From: Lutimonas saemankumensis | GTDB lineage: Bacteria > Bacteroidota > Bacteroidia > Flavobacteriales > Flavobacteriaceae | Assembly: GCF_020171465.1 (NCBI RefSeq) | Contig: NZ_JAIUZR010000005.1 | Coordinates: forward strand, 452,109 to 516,108 | Length of the DNA stretch: 64,000 nucleotides | Direction of reading: 5' to 3' | Shown: positions 56,243-64,000 of the stretch, in pieces | How positions within the stretch are numbered: the first letter of the stretch is position 1 | Layout: every line of letters starts with the position of its first letter | Translations under genes and position numbers: made by a program | The notes under the pieces: generated by a model | The model's input: the letters and a program-made list of their open reading frames with translations, nothing else | The model's database searches: none | Told to the model about the DNA's origin: nothing

Positions 56243-56250
56243 CAAATATA
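56243..56250 (-). promoter_or_regulatory. -7 promoter element of the acyl-CoA dehydrogenase gene
   Basis: The minus strand reads TATATTTG, matching TAnnTTTG, 39 bases before the ATG. The expected -33 TTTG is not at the usual spacing. The divergent anmK promoter must lie in the same 84-base gap, but I could not locate it. Confidence 0.4.
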
Positions 56251-56287
56251 GGTAAATTATCAAAATGTATTTGTAATTTTACCGGGT

Positions 56288-57379
56288 ATGGAGACAAAAA
56301 AATGGTATGTTATTGGAATTATGAGCGGTACCTCGCTGGATGGAGTTGATTTAGCATATGTTAAAATTACTCGAAATTCAGGATATGATTTTGAATTATT
56401 GCAAACAGAATCATTAGAATATTCAGAATTATGGAAAAAAAGATTAGAGCAAGCTTTTTCGATTTCAGCTGAAAAACTCACGCTTCTGGACGCTGAATAT
56501 GGTGTTTTTTTAGGTGATCAAGTCAGGGAATTTATGGATAAAAATGACATAAAAAAAGTGGACTTTCTGGCTTCTCACGGGCATACAATTTTTCACGATC
56601 CTCAAAGGAATTATACCCTTCAAATAGGAAGTGGGGCTCATCTTTCGGCACGTTCAGGGCTCAAGGTAATTTGTGATTTCAGGGTTCAGGATATTGCATT
56701 GGGAGGACAGGGCGCTCCACTGGTGCCCATTGGGGATAAATTGTTGTTTGGGGCTTTTGATTTTTGCTTGAATATTGGTGGATTTGCAAACATTTCATTC
56801 GATCTTCAGTCGGAGAGAATTGCTTATGACATCTGCCCGGCGAACATTGTGCTCAATCATTATACCCGTATGAAAGGCATGGATTATGACGACAGGGGAC
56901 TTATTGCTTCTCAGGGGCAAATCCATTTGGATTTGCTTGAGGAACTGAATGAACTTGAGTATTACCAGCAGGAGCAGCCAAAGTCTTTAGGTTATGAATT
57001 TGTCGAGGAAACCATGCTCCCAATGATTGATAAATATAAACTATCCTTTAAAGATATTTTGAGGACCTACAATGAGCACATAGCGGTCCAAATTGCCAAA
57101 GACATCAACTTGAAATCCAAAAAGATACAACGGGATCAGGCAACCGTGCTGGTCACAGGAGGAGGTGCCTATAATGATTTTATGATTCGAAGAATATCGG
57201 AGCTGTCCAGAGCAGAAATTAAGTTACCTTCCCGTGAACTAATAGAATTCAAAGAGGCGTTGATCTTCGCTTTTTTGGGAGTTTTAAAGGATCAGGAAGA
57301 GGTCAATTGTTTAAAAAGTGTAACCGGTGCCAAAATAGACCATAGCAGTGGCGTAATTTATGGCTCCCAATTGAGATAA
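56288..57379 (+). CDS. anmK: Anhydro-N-acetylmuramic acid kinase
   Basis: Recycles murein sugars by opening and phosphorylating 1,6-anhydro-MurNAc to MurNAc-6-phosphate. The N-terminal GIMSGTSLDGVD (residues about 10-21) is the family signature. SHGHTIFHDP, GGQGAPLVPIGDKLLFG, LNIGGFANISF and VTGGGAYNDFMIRRI are conserved ATPase-fold motifs. 363 residues is the normal length. One base separates its stop from the dehydrogenase start. Confidence 0.94.
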   Translation: METKKWYVIGIMSGTSLDGVDLAYVKITRNSGYDFELLQTESLEYSELWKKRLEQAFSISAEKLTLLDAEYGVFLGDQVREFMDKNDIKKVDFLASHGHTIFHDPQRNYTLQIGSGAHLSARSGLKVICDFRVQDIALGGQGAPLVPIGDKLLFGAFDFCLNIGGFANISFDLQSERIAYDICPANIVLNHYTRMKGMDYDDRGLIASQGQIHLDLLEELNELEYYQQEQPKSLGYEFVEETMLPMIDKYKLSFKDILRTYNEHIAVQIAKDINLKSKKIQRDQATVLVTGGGAYNDFMIRRISELSRAEIKLPSRELIEFKEALIFAFLGVLKDQEEVNCLKSVTGAKIDHSSGVIYGSQLR

Positions 57380-57380
57380 A

Positions 57381-58613
57381 ATGAAAGAACTGTTAAAAAA
57401 GTATGAAAATAAAGCTCCTGAAATCGTATTTCACTGGAGAGACAAAGAAACAGAAGCTGAAGGCTGGACCGTGATCAATTCTTTACGAGGAGGAGCCGCC
57501 GGGGGAGGAACCCGAATGCGAAAAGGACTTGATATGAATGAAGTCTTGTCTCTTGCGAAAACTATGGAGGTTAAATTCACCGTTTCCGGACCAAGTATCG
57601 GAGGAGCAAAATCGGGTATAAACTTTGATCCCAACGACCCCAGAAAACGAGGAGTGCTGGAAAGGTGGTATAGGGCAGTAACCCCTTTGTTAAAACATTA
57701 TTATGGGACAGGTGGCGACTTGAATGTTGATGAGATCAATGATGTAATTCCGCTGACGGAGAATTCAGGTGTATGGCACCCTCAGGAAGGAGTATTTAAC
57801 GGGCATTTTAAGCCAACAGAGGCGGAAAAGATCAACCGGATAGGGCAACTTCGCCACGGTGTGATAAAGGTTATTGAAGACAAGCATTATTCCCCGGATC
57901 TGACTAAAAAATATACAATCGCTGATATGCTAACAGGTTTTGGCGTAGCCCAAGCGGTTAAACATTATTACGATATTTACGGTGGGGATATATCAGGTAA
58001 AAGAGCCATAGTCCAGGGATTTGGAAATGTTGGATCTGCGGCTGCTTATTACCTTACGCAACTTGGTGCAAAAGTTGTTGGAATAATTGATCGGGTAGGA
58101 GGAGTTATCAATGAGGAAGGATATCAAATGGAGGAAGTCAGATCCATGTTCCTGAACAAAAGGGGAAACATGCTGGTAGCCGAGGAAATGATACCGTTTG
58201 AGGAAATAAACAAAACGATCTGGTCTGTGCCAGCTGAAATTTTTATTCCTGCTGCGGCTTCCAGGCTGGTAACCAAAAAACAGGTGGAGCAGATGATTAG
58301 AGCAGGCCTTGAAGTGATTTCTCCGGGTGCCAATGTTCCTTTTGCCGATCCTGAAATATTCTTCGGTTCAATCATGGAGTTTACGGATCAAAAGATAAGT
58401 TTACTTCCTGATTTTATTTCTAATTGTGGGATCGCCAGATTGTTTGCTTACCTCATGGAAGCGAAAATCGAACTTCCAATGAGTGATCACGCCATTTTTG
58501 AAGATACCTCAAATACCATTAGAACTGCCCTGGAAAAAACACACAGATTACATCCCTACAGAACAAATATTTGCAGAACCGCTTTTGAAATTGCTCTTCA
58601 GCAACTTGTGTGA
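57381..58613 (+). CDS. Glu/Leu/Phe/Val dehydrogenase family protein
   Basis: NAD(P)-dependent amino acid dehydrogenase of 410 residues. LRGGAAGGGTRMR and GPSIGGAKSGINFDP (catalytic Lys region) form the substrate domain, and QGFGNVGSAAAYYLTQLGAKVVGIIDR the dinucleotide fold. IFIPAAASRLVT and SPGANVPFADPE follow. The family motifs fit leucine or glutamate dehydrogenase; the specificity cannot be fixed by eye. It could interconvert glutamate or branched-chain amino acids and their oxo acids, tying in with the ilv and glt genes. Confidence 0.88.
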   Translation: MKELLKKYENKAPEIVFHWRDKETEAEGWTVINSLRGGAAGGGTRMRKGLDMNEVLSLAKTMEVKFTVSGPSIGGAKSGINFDPNDPRKRGVLERWYRAVTPLLKHYYGTGGDLNVDEINDVIPLTENSGVWHPQEGVFNGHFKPTEAEKINRIGQLRHGVIKVIEDKHYSPDLTKKYTIADMLTGFGVAQAVKHYYDIYGGDISGKRAIVQGFGNVGSAAAYYLTQLGAKVVGIIDRVGGVINEEGYQMEEVRSMFLNKRGNMLVAEEMIPFEEINKTIWSVPAEIFIPAAASRLVTKKQVEQMIRAGLEVISPGANVPFADPEIFFGSIMEFTDQKISLLPDFISNCGIARLFAYLMEAKIELPMSDHAIFEDTSNTIRTALEKTHRLHPYRTNICRTAFEIALQQLV

Positions 58614-58635
58614 TTAATTCTAACTTTTGTCTTAT

Positions 58636-58671
58636 TTTGAACAGCATGATACGGAGAAATTGTTATATTTA
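58636..58671 (+). promoter_or_regulatory. Possible promoter of nhaD
   Basis: TTTG (58636-58639), a 24-base spacer and TATATTTA (58664-58671), one base off TAnnTTTG. It lies 18 bases before the nhaD ATG. The spacer is slightly long. Confidence 0.4.
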
Positions 58672-58689
58672 GCACTTAAAATTTTTTAG

Positions 58690-60051
58690 ATGGAATCACT
58701 TGTCATTATCGTTTTCGTATTAGGATACCTTGCAATTACTCTTGAACATAATTTAAAAATCGATAAACTGATTCCTGCTCTGGGTATGATGGCTGTGAGT
58801 TGGGCCTTGATTTCATTGGGTCATCTTGAGGTTTTTGAAGTAAATACCGAAGAGTTAAGACTGGAGCCTTCACATCTTGATGAAATTTTACTGCATCATT
58901 TAGGAAAAACTGCTGAGATATTGATTTTTCTTATTGGTGCTATGACCATTGTGGAGATTATTGATTATTTCAACGGTTTCTCTGCTATAAAAGGTTTCGT
59001 AAGGACGAATTCCAAGGTGAAACTTCTTTGGATCTTCTCGATTCTTGCTTTCATTCTCTCTGCAATCATTGATAATCTGACGGCTACGATTGTTTTGATC
59101 ACCATTTTGAGAAAGATCATCAATACACGTGATGACAGGCTTTGGTTTGCGGGTTTGATTGTGATAGCGGCGAATGCCGGAGGTGCCTGGTCGCCAATTG
59201 GGGATGTAACGACCACCATGCTATGGATTGGGGATAAGGTTACCACCTTGAATCTGATTAAATATCTCTTTATTCCTTCATTGCTTTGTATGGTTGTGCC
59301 CGCTTTGGTTGCATCAAGGCTGCCCGCGTTTAAAGGTAATATTGAAGCCATAGAGGACACAGATGAAGGAACGGTAGATGAGTATAGCAAGATTATGCTG
59401 TATCTGGGATTGAGCGCTATTGTTTTTGTTCCAATTTTCAAAACAGTCACACATTTACCACCCTATGTAGGTATGATGCTGTCTCTTGCGGTTGTTGCCA
59501 TTTTTGCCGAAATATATTCCAATGCAAGAATAACCCTGACAAGTGTCGATCTGGATTCTGACGCGGCCGGTCATCACAGTCCGGTGCATAAGGCCCTGTC
59601 AGGTATTGAGCTGCCAAGTATTTTATTTTTTCTTGGTATTTTGATGGCTGTGGCAGCATTGGAATCACTTGGGATACTGTTTAATTTTGCCAATGAAATG
59701 AATAAGACCGTACCTATGCTGGGAACTGAACCCACCATAGAAAATTACAATGTGTCTGACCTTGTGGTTATGCTGATGGGTGTGGCCTCGGCGGTTATTG
59801 ACAATGTTCCTTTGGTTGCGGCAAGTATAGGAATGTTCTCTGATCCACAGGATAGTCCGTTGTGGCACTTTATTGCATATTCAGCGGGTACGGGTGGAAG
59901 TATGTTGATCATTGGGTCTGCGGCAGGTGTTGTGGCCATGGGTATGGAGAAAATCAATTTTTTCTGGTATTTAAAGAAAATTTCATGGCTTGCTCTGATC
60001 GGATTTGTTGTTGGGGCAATAACTTTTATGTTCATGAGACTCATGCTTTAA
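58690..60051 (+). CDS. nhaD: NhaD-type sodium:proton antiporter
   Basis: Ion transporter superfamily protein of 453 residues with about 12 membrane segments. Family motifs include LTATIVLITILRKII, NAGGAWSPIGDVTTTMLWI (transport site with conserved Asn and Asp) and, late, AVIDNVPLVAASIGM and SAGTGGSMLIIGSAAGVVAMG. It exchanges internal Na+ (or Li+) for H+ and fits a marine, sodium-rich habitat. It follows the amino acid dehydrogenase gene by 76 bases. Confidence 0.93.
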   Translation: MESLVIIVFVLGYLAITLEHNLKIDKLIPALGMMAVSWALISLGHLEVFEVNTEELRLEPSHLDEILLHHLGKTAEILIFLIGAMTIVEIIDYFNGFSAIKGFVRTNSKVKLLWIFSILAFILSAIIDNLTATIVLITILRKIINTRDDRLWFAGLIVIAANAGGAWSPIGDVTTTMLWIGDKVTTLNLIKYLFIPSLLCMVVPALVASRLPAFKGNIEAIEDTDEGTVDEYSKIMLYLGLSAIVFVPIFKTVTHLPPYVGMMLSLAVVAIFAEIYSNARITLTSVDLDSDAAGHHSPVHKALSGIELPSILFFLGILMAVAALESLGILFNFANEMNKTVPMLGTEPTIENYNVSDLVVMLMGVASAVIDNVPLVAASIGMFSDPQDSPLWHFIAYSAGTGGSMLIIGSAAGVVAMGMEKINFFWYLKKISWLALIGFVVGAITFMFMRLML

Positions 60052-60096
60052 AATTTTAAGTAAATTTTCACATTTCAAAAACAATTTAAGAACTAT

Positions 60097-60113
60097 AAAA
60101 TCGTTACGATTTT
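60097..60113 (+). terminator. Weak hairpin between nhaD and exbB
   Basis: AAAATCG (60097-60103), loop TTA, and CGATTTT (60107-60113) form a seven-pair stem ending in T-rich sequence. It is short and AT-rich, so it is at best a weak terminator. Confidence 0.3.
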
Positions 60114-60134
60114 ATTACTCTATAATTAGTACAT

Positions 60135-60836
60135 ATGTCTATAGCATTACTTCAGGATTCCCAGACTACTCCTGAAAACCTCGATGAAGTTGTTTCAGAA
60201 GAAAAAACACTTTCTATTTTTAATTTGATTATGGAAGGAGGGCTTGGCGGACAGATCATTATCGCGCTGTTGTTCGTCCTTCTTTTAGTGGCCCTTTATA
60301 TATACTTTGAGCGGTTTCTGGCCATCAAGGCAGCGAGTAGGATCGACAAGAATTATATGAACCAGATAAGAGATAATATTCTGGGCGGAAATATTGAGGC
60401 CGCTAAGATATTAAGCCAAAGTAACAAGACTCCGGTAGCAAGACTCATTGAAAAAGGAATATCAAGAATTGGAAAACCACTTGATGATATCAATACAGCC
60501 ATTGAAAATGCCGGTAAACTGGAAATATACAAACTTGAGAGGAATGTAAGTGTTCTGGCTACCATTGCGGGGGCCGCTCCAATGATCGGGTTTTTAGGCA
60601 CGGTCATCGGAATGATCGTTGCAATTCATGAAATTGCTAATTCCGGAGGACAGATTGATATAAAGATGCTAAGCGATGGATTGTATACAGCCATGACAAC
60701 GACGGTTGCGGGTCTTATTGTAGGGATCATAGCCTATATTGCATACAATCATATCATTGTAAGAACCAACAAAGTAGTTTATCAGATGGAGGCTAACTCA
60801 CTTGAGTTCCTTGATCTGTTGAATGAACCCGTATAA
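60135..60836 (+). CDS. exbB: ExbB/TolQ/MotA-family proton channel protein
   Basis: Proton channel component that energises TonB. 233 residues with a first membrane segment (about 35-60), a cytoplasmic domain and two C-terminal segments: VLATIAGAAPMIGFLGTVIGMI and the GLYTAMTTTVAGLIVGIIAYIAYN signature with its conserved Thr. It is followed 16 bases later by exbD and then tonB, so the cluster is a complete TonB motor. Confidence 0.93.
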   Translation: MSIALLQDSQTTPENLDEVVSEEKTLSIFNLIMEGGLGGQIIIALLFVLLLVALYIYFERFLAIKAASRIDKNYMNQIRDNILGGNIEAAKILSQSNKTPVARLIEKGISRIGKPLDDINTAIENAGKLEIYKLERNVSVLATIAGAAPMIGFLGTVIGMIVAIHEIANSGGQIDIKMLSDGLYTAMTTTVAGLIVGIIAYIAYNHIIVRTNKVVYQMEANSLEFLDLLNEPV

Positions 60837-60852
60837 TTGATCTCGCTTCAAG

Positions 60853-61245
60853 ATGAATATTAGAGGAAGAAATAAAATAAATCCAAATTTCAATATGTCG
60901 TCCATGACGGATATTGTTTTTTTGTTATTGATATTTTTTATGCTAACATCGACCTTGGTCACCGTGAATGCTCTTGATATAATTTTGCCAAAGGCACAGG
61001 GCAAAACTGAGAATAAGAAGTCAACTGCTGTCAGCATAACGAAAAAGCTGGATTATTATATAGACAAGAAGAGGGTAAAGGAAAAGGAAGTTGAGCAATA
61101 CCTGCTTGATAAATTCAGGGACATCGAACAGCCAACCATAGTTTTGCGAGCTGAAGAAGGAGTTCCTATTGAAAAGGCAGTCAAGGTTCTTGATATCGCT
61201 AACCGAAATAAGATAAAGGTGGTTCTTGCCGTAAGGCCCAAATAA
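60853..61245 (+). CDS. exbD: ExbD/TolR-family protein
   Basis: Partner of ExbB in the TonB motor. 130 residues with one N-terminal membrane helix, MSSMTDIVFLLLIFFML, whose Asp 20 is the proton-carrying residue, and a periplasmic domain ending NKIKVVLAVRPK. Six bases separate it from tonB. Confidence 0.93.
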   Translation: MNIRGRNKINPNFNMSSMTDIVFLLLIFFMLTSTLVTVNALDIILPKAQGKTENKKSTAVSITKKLDYYIDKKRVKEKEVEQYLLDKFRDIEQPTIVLRAEEGVPIEKAVKVLDIANRNKIKVVLAVRPK

Positions 61246-61251
61246 GAGACG

Positions 61252-62199
61252 ATGGCTTTTTTAGACACTCCATATAAAAGAAAGTCCGCAGTTTTAACTT
61301 CTGTTATCGCTGTCTTGATTTTAATTTTGTTGTTTATCGTTGGCCTTACTTATTTTGATCCTCCCAAAGAATATGGCATTGCTGTTAATTTTGGAACCAC
61401 GGATTACGGGAGTGGAAACCAACAACCCACAGAGGCTTTGAAACCAGCAAGTCAATCTGAGCCTGAACCGGTACCTAAAAATACACCTTTTGAAGAAATT
61501 AAGGAAGAACTTGTCGAGGAAGAGGTTGACAGTGAATCTGCTCCGGAAGAAAGTTCAGAAGAGGTGATGACCCAGGTCAATGAAGAAGCGATCGCCATAA
61601 AGAAAAGGGAAGAGGCAAAAAGAAAGGCAGAAGCCGAGGCAAGGGCAGAGGAAAAAAGAATTGCCGAAGAAAAGAGAAAAGCTGAAGCGGAACGTCAGGC
61701 GGAACTAGAGCGACAAAGAATTGCCGAACAGCAAAGAATCGAAAAACAGAGAGCTGAAGAAGCCGCTAAAAGAAAGAATCTTGATGCCCTTATGGGTGGA
61801 TTCAGTGATACTGATGGAAAGGCAGAAGGTGGCGAAGGCAACGATAATCAGGCAGGAGATAAAGGAAAAGAAACAGGAGACCCAAATGCCGGTGGTTATT
61901 ACGGGGTTGGAGGAGACGGAAGTGGTGGAAACTACCGATTAGGGAACAGAAAAGCCCTTAATAAACCAAAACCTGAATACGATTGTAATGAAGAAGGTAG
62001 AGTGGTGGTTTCAATTTCGGTTGATCAATCGGGAAGAGTCATTTCGGCAGATCCAGGTATAAAAGGAACTACAAATTCGGCACAGTGTCTGTTAAACAGA
62101 GCCAAGGAAGCGGCGCTCAAAACAAAATTTAATGCCGACAGCAAGGCCCCGGCAAAGCAGATTGGAGCCATTATCTATAATTTTTCATTATCGGAATAA
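61252..62199 (+). CDS. tonB: TonB-like energy transducer
   Basis: Transfers proton-motive force to outer membrane receptors. A membrane anchor (about 14-35) is followed by an acidic Pro/Glu stretch and a long, highly charged helix (about 115-180, repeats of KRKAEAEARAEEKRIAEEK type), then a Gly/Asn-rich linker GGYYGVGGDGSGGNYRLG and a C-terminal TonB domain (about 240-315) with VVVSISVDQSGRVISA. 315 residues. The long helix resembles that of TolA; TolA-like function is the alternative, though exbBD context suits either. Confidence 0.85.
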   Translation: MAFLDTPYKRKSAVLTSVIAVLILILLFIVGLTYFDPPKEYGIAVNFGTTDYGSGNQQPTEALKPASQSEPEPVPKNTPFEEIKEELVEEEVDSESAPEESSEEVMTQVNEEAIAIKKREEAKRKAEAEARAEEKRIAEEKRKAEAERQAELERQRIAEQQRIEKQRAEEAAKRKNLDALMGGFSDTDGKAEGGEGNDNQAGDKGKETGDPNAGGYYGVGGDGSGGNYRLGNRKALNKPKPEYDCNEEGRVVVSISVDQSGRVISADPGIKGTTNSAQCLLNRAKEAALKTKFNADSKAPAKQIGAIIYNFSLSE

Positions 62200-62201
62200 T
62201 T

Positions 62202-63422
62202 TTGAACTACGCAGAAACTTTGGACTGGATGTTTTCGAGGCTACCGATGTATCAAAGGCAGGGGAGTACTGCTTTTAAAAAGGACCTTACCAATATCAAA
62301 GCCTTCTGCGAGCATCTCGGAAATCCTCACAAGTCGTTTCATAGTGTTCATGTTGCGGGAACAAATGGCAAAGGTTCAACAAGCCACATTATCTCATCGG
62401 TTTTGCAGACGGCAGGATATAAAACGGGCCTTTATACCTCGCCTCATCTAAAAGATTTTAGAGAAAGGATAAGGATCGACGGTAAGCCTGTGGATCAGGA
62501 ATGGGTGGTTGGTTTTATTGAAAAGCACAAAATATTTTTGGAGCAACAGGGGCTATCGTTTTTTGAACTGACCGTGGGAATGGCCTTCGAATTTTTTGCC
62601 AGTCAGAAAGTTGATATAGCCGTTGTTGAAGTTGGCCTTGGAGGAAGGCTTGACTCTACCAATATACTAAACCCACTGATTTCCGTAATTACAAATATAG
62701 GCCTTGACCATACGCAGTTTCTTGGAGAGACTCACGAAGAAATAGCTTTTGAAAAAGCAGGGATAATCAAAGCCAATACGCCTGTTGTTATAGGTGAGCA
62801 TCAGGAAAATGTATTGCCGGTTTTTGAGGAAATTGCCCAATCTTTACATGCTCCTCTATACGTGGCTGAGGATTTGGTAAAAGATCCGTACCAGACCGAT
62901 TTAACTGGATCTTACCAGCAAAAGAATTGTAAAACTGCAGTTCAGGCGCTAAGACTGCTTCCCGAACAGGATTTTGATATCACAGAAGCGCATATCAGGG
63001 AAGGACTTCTACACGTTACTTTAAACACAGGATTAAAAGGCAGATGGCAATTGTTGAGAAGCCAACCAAAAATCATTTGTGATACTGCCCACAACAAAGA
63101 AGGTCTTGAAATTGTCATGAATCAATTAAGTAAGGAGAAGTACGAGAAATTACATGTTGTATTGGGAGTTGTAAATGACAAGGATCTTGGGACAATTTTA
63201 TCGCTTTTCCCGCAAGAGGCTACTTATTATTTTTGTAAGCCGGATATTCCAAGGGGTTTAAATGCTGAGGAATTAAGAAATAAGTCAGAGGGTTTCAATT
63301 TAATGGGTAATATTTATGATTCAGTTTCTGATGCTTTTAATTCGGCGGTTCAAAATGCTTCATCAGATGATTTCATATATGTAGGCGGAAGTACTTTTGT
63401 AGTAGCGGAAATCGACCTGTAG
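62202..63422 (+). CDS. folC: Folylpolyglutamate synthase / dihydrofolate synthase
   Basis: Mur ligase relative adding glutamates to folates. The ATP loop HVAGTNGKGSTSH is at about 50-62, VEVGLGGRLDSTNIL follows, and GLKGRWQ and DTAHNKEGL are conserved in the C-terminal domain. The start is TTG at 62202 (MNYAETLDWMFSRLPMYQRQG, the normal opening), only 2 bases after tonB stops. 406 residues. Its Mur-type fold is complete, which is why it should not be mistaken for the missing MurC or MurD. Confidence 0.93.
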   Translation: MNYAETLDWMFSRLPMYQRQGSTAFKKDLTNIKAFCEHLGNPHKSFHSVHVAGTNGKGSTSHIISSVLQTAGYKTGLYTSPHLKDFRERIRIDGKPVDQEWVVGFIEKHKIFLEQQGLSFFELTVGMAFEFFASQKVDIAVVEVGLGGRLDSTNILNPLISVITNIGLDHTQFLGETHEEIAFEKAGIIKANTPVVIGEHQENVLPVFEEIAQSLHAPLYVAEDLVKDPYQTDLTGSYQQKNCKTAVQALRLLPEQDFDITEAHIREGLLHVTLNTGLKGRWQLLRSQPKIICDTAHNKEGLEIVMNQLSKEKYEKLHVVLGVVNDKDLGTILSLFPQEATYYFCKPDIPRGLNAEELRNKSEGFNLMGNIYDSVSDAFNSAVQNASSDDFIYVGGSTFVVAEIDL

Positions 63423-63770
63423 TTTCTTTTTCATCAATTGATCATATCCTGGCCCAGGTAGACGGATTTGATTTATAGGTCCGGACCAAGTCACTTAAGG
63501 ATCTAACGAGTTTTTTTCGCAGCTCAATTTGGGGAGGTCAAGGTGATCAATGTTGTTTATTCCTGGCAATTTATGATGACAGTTAAAGATATGAAAGTAA
63601 TGCCATATGATCTAAAAAAAAGTCCTTGACGAAGATCAGTAAAGGAAAATTCTGTCTTCATTATTCGGTGCAATCGAAAGTCAGCAGACTCTGTTTTTAC
63701 CGTAATATTCCATCCTTGTCCAAAGAGATTTTTATTCGGTTAATTTAGGATAAAAATTATTTAATAAATG
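63423..63770 (+). other. Gene-free region between folC and tRNA-Val
   Basis: About 350 bases with no convincing open frame: the longest frames I read by eye on either strand are 35 codons or fewer. The perfect ten-base palindrome GGTCCGGACC (63478-63487) is the only marked local structure. The sequence could be gene debris, but I recognise no family. Confidence 0.4.
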
Positions 63771-63801
63771 TTTGTCAGAACAAAAAACTAAATTATATTT
63801 G
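63771..63801 (+). promoter_or_regulatory. Promoter of tRNA-Val
   Basis: TTTG (63771-63774), a 19-base spacer and TATATTTG (63794-63801) give a full match to the Bacteroidota -33/-7 promoter. It ends 10 bases before the tRNA, with the transcript start next to the mature 5' end. The clearest promoter in the window. Confidence 0.8.
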
Positions 63802-63811
63802 CATCCGCTTA

Positions 63812-63886
63812 GGGCAATTAGCTCAGTTGGTTCAGAGCACCTCGTTTACACCGAGGGGGTCGGGGGTTCGAATCCCTCATTGCCCA
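63812..63886 (+). tRNA. tRNA-Val (anticodon TAC)
   Basis: 75 nt cloverleaf. The acceptor arms GGGCAAT and ATTGCCC pair fully with discriminator A. The D arm includes AGCTCAGTTGGTTCAGAGC. The anticodon stem CCTCG/CGAGG encloses TTTACAC with anticodon TAC. The T arm GGGGGTTCGAATCCCTC holds the standard TTCGAAT. The CCA end is not encoded. It has its own promoter and terminator. Confidence 0.96.
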
Positions 63887-63896
63887 CATCAATCAA

Positions 63897-63929
63897 AATC
63901 CCGATGAATGAAATTCATCGGGATTTTTT
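63897..63929 (+). terminator. Rho-independent terminator after tRNA-Val
   Basis: AATCCCGATGAAT (63897-63909) pairs perfectly with ATTCATCGGGATT (63913-63925) around a three-base loop, followed by T up to 63929. It ends the tRNA-Val transcript 10 bases after the mature end. Confidence 0.9.
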
Positions 63930-63985
63930 GTTTTTCCAAGGTTTAGCGCTTGCGCTTAAAACCAATTTGGAAAAACAAAAAATCC
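63921..63985. repeat. 19-bp perfect inverted repeat beside the tRNA-Val terminator
   Basis: The 19-base arm at 63921-63939 (starting GGATTTTTTG, ending TTTCCAA) is the exact reverse complement of 63967-63985. The 27-base interior (63940-63966) contains a partial palindrome GGTTTAGCGC/GCTTAAAACC. The left arm shares its first bases with the tRNA terminator. No open frame lies inside. Possibly a large second hairpin or the end of a repeat family copy. Confidence 0.7.
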
Positions 63986-64000
63986 AAGGTGCGTCAGCAC

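Noticed and set aside
62202..63422. folC as the missing Mur ligase
   Set aside because: Motifs such as GTNGKGSTSH, SRLPMYQRQG and DTAHNKEGL are of the folylpolyglutamate synthase type, not MurC or MurD.
63423..63770. Short frames (up to about 35 codons) on both strands between folC and tRNA-Val
   Set aside because: No recognisable product, no start context and interrupting stops; may be debris but I cannot assign it.

Overview
The window is chromosomal DNA from a member of the Bacteroidota, most likely a marine member of the Flavobacteriia. The evidence is: an alternative complex III operon (act) joined to a caa3-type oxidase, a PASTA-tailed FtsI, a GOGAT pair and DAP-type MurE of the phylum's usual form, few Shine-Dalgarno sites, and promoters with the phylum's -33 TTTG / -7 TAnnTTTG elements. 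GC content is near 40% by eye, genes are dense, and I see no insertion sequence, prophage or CRISPR array.

Layout. 1-11251: respiration, actA (cut by the window edge) to actF, then coxB and coxA. 11340-13691: a penicillin-acylase-family Ntn hydrolase. 13742-18610 (minus): leuA, leuB, a nitroreductase, cysE and cysM. 18760-20304: a helical-repeat protein of unknown function. 20340-27474: the branched-chain amino acid operon ilvD-ilvB-ilvN-ilvC-ilvA. It is preceded by a 19-codon leader peptide rich in Ile and Val codons and by mutually exclusive terminator and antiterminator hairpins, which is the layout of ribosome-mediated attenuation. 27563-30766: a GapN-like dehydrogenase and a LamB-like porin. 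30780-33083: rRNA/tRNA pseudouridine synthase, a 40-codon putative lipoprotein, engB and an alpha/beta hydrolase.

33242-46800 is the division and cell wall (dcw) cluster: mraZ, rsmH, ftsL, ftsI, murE, mraY, a murD remnant, ftsW, murG, ftsQ, ftsA, ftsZ. It starts with a GGTAAA repeat array that looks like the MraZ operator. Two things are wrong in it. The murD gene keeps only its C-terminal third to half and has lost the substrate and ATP-binding domains plus several D-Glu contacts. murC is missing between murG and ftsQ, where only an 85-base spacer with a hairpin remains. Since MurE, MraY, MurG, FtsW and FtsI are all intact, working MurC and MurD should be encoded elsewhere.

46947-56203 (minus) carries an OmpA-family lipoprotein, gltD and gltB (glutamate synthase), an SDR epimerase and an acyl-CoA dehydrogenase. 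56288-63422 (plus) carries anmK (murein sugar recycling), a Glu/Leu dehydrogenase, nhaD, exbB, exbD, tonB and folC. The window ends with a promoter, tRNA-Val(TAC), a terminator and a 19-bp perfect inverted repeat. The two best leads are the ilv attenuator and the remodelled dcw cluster.
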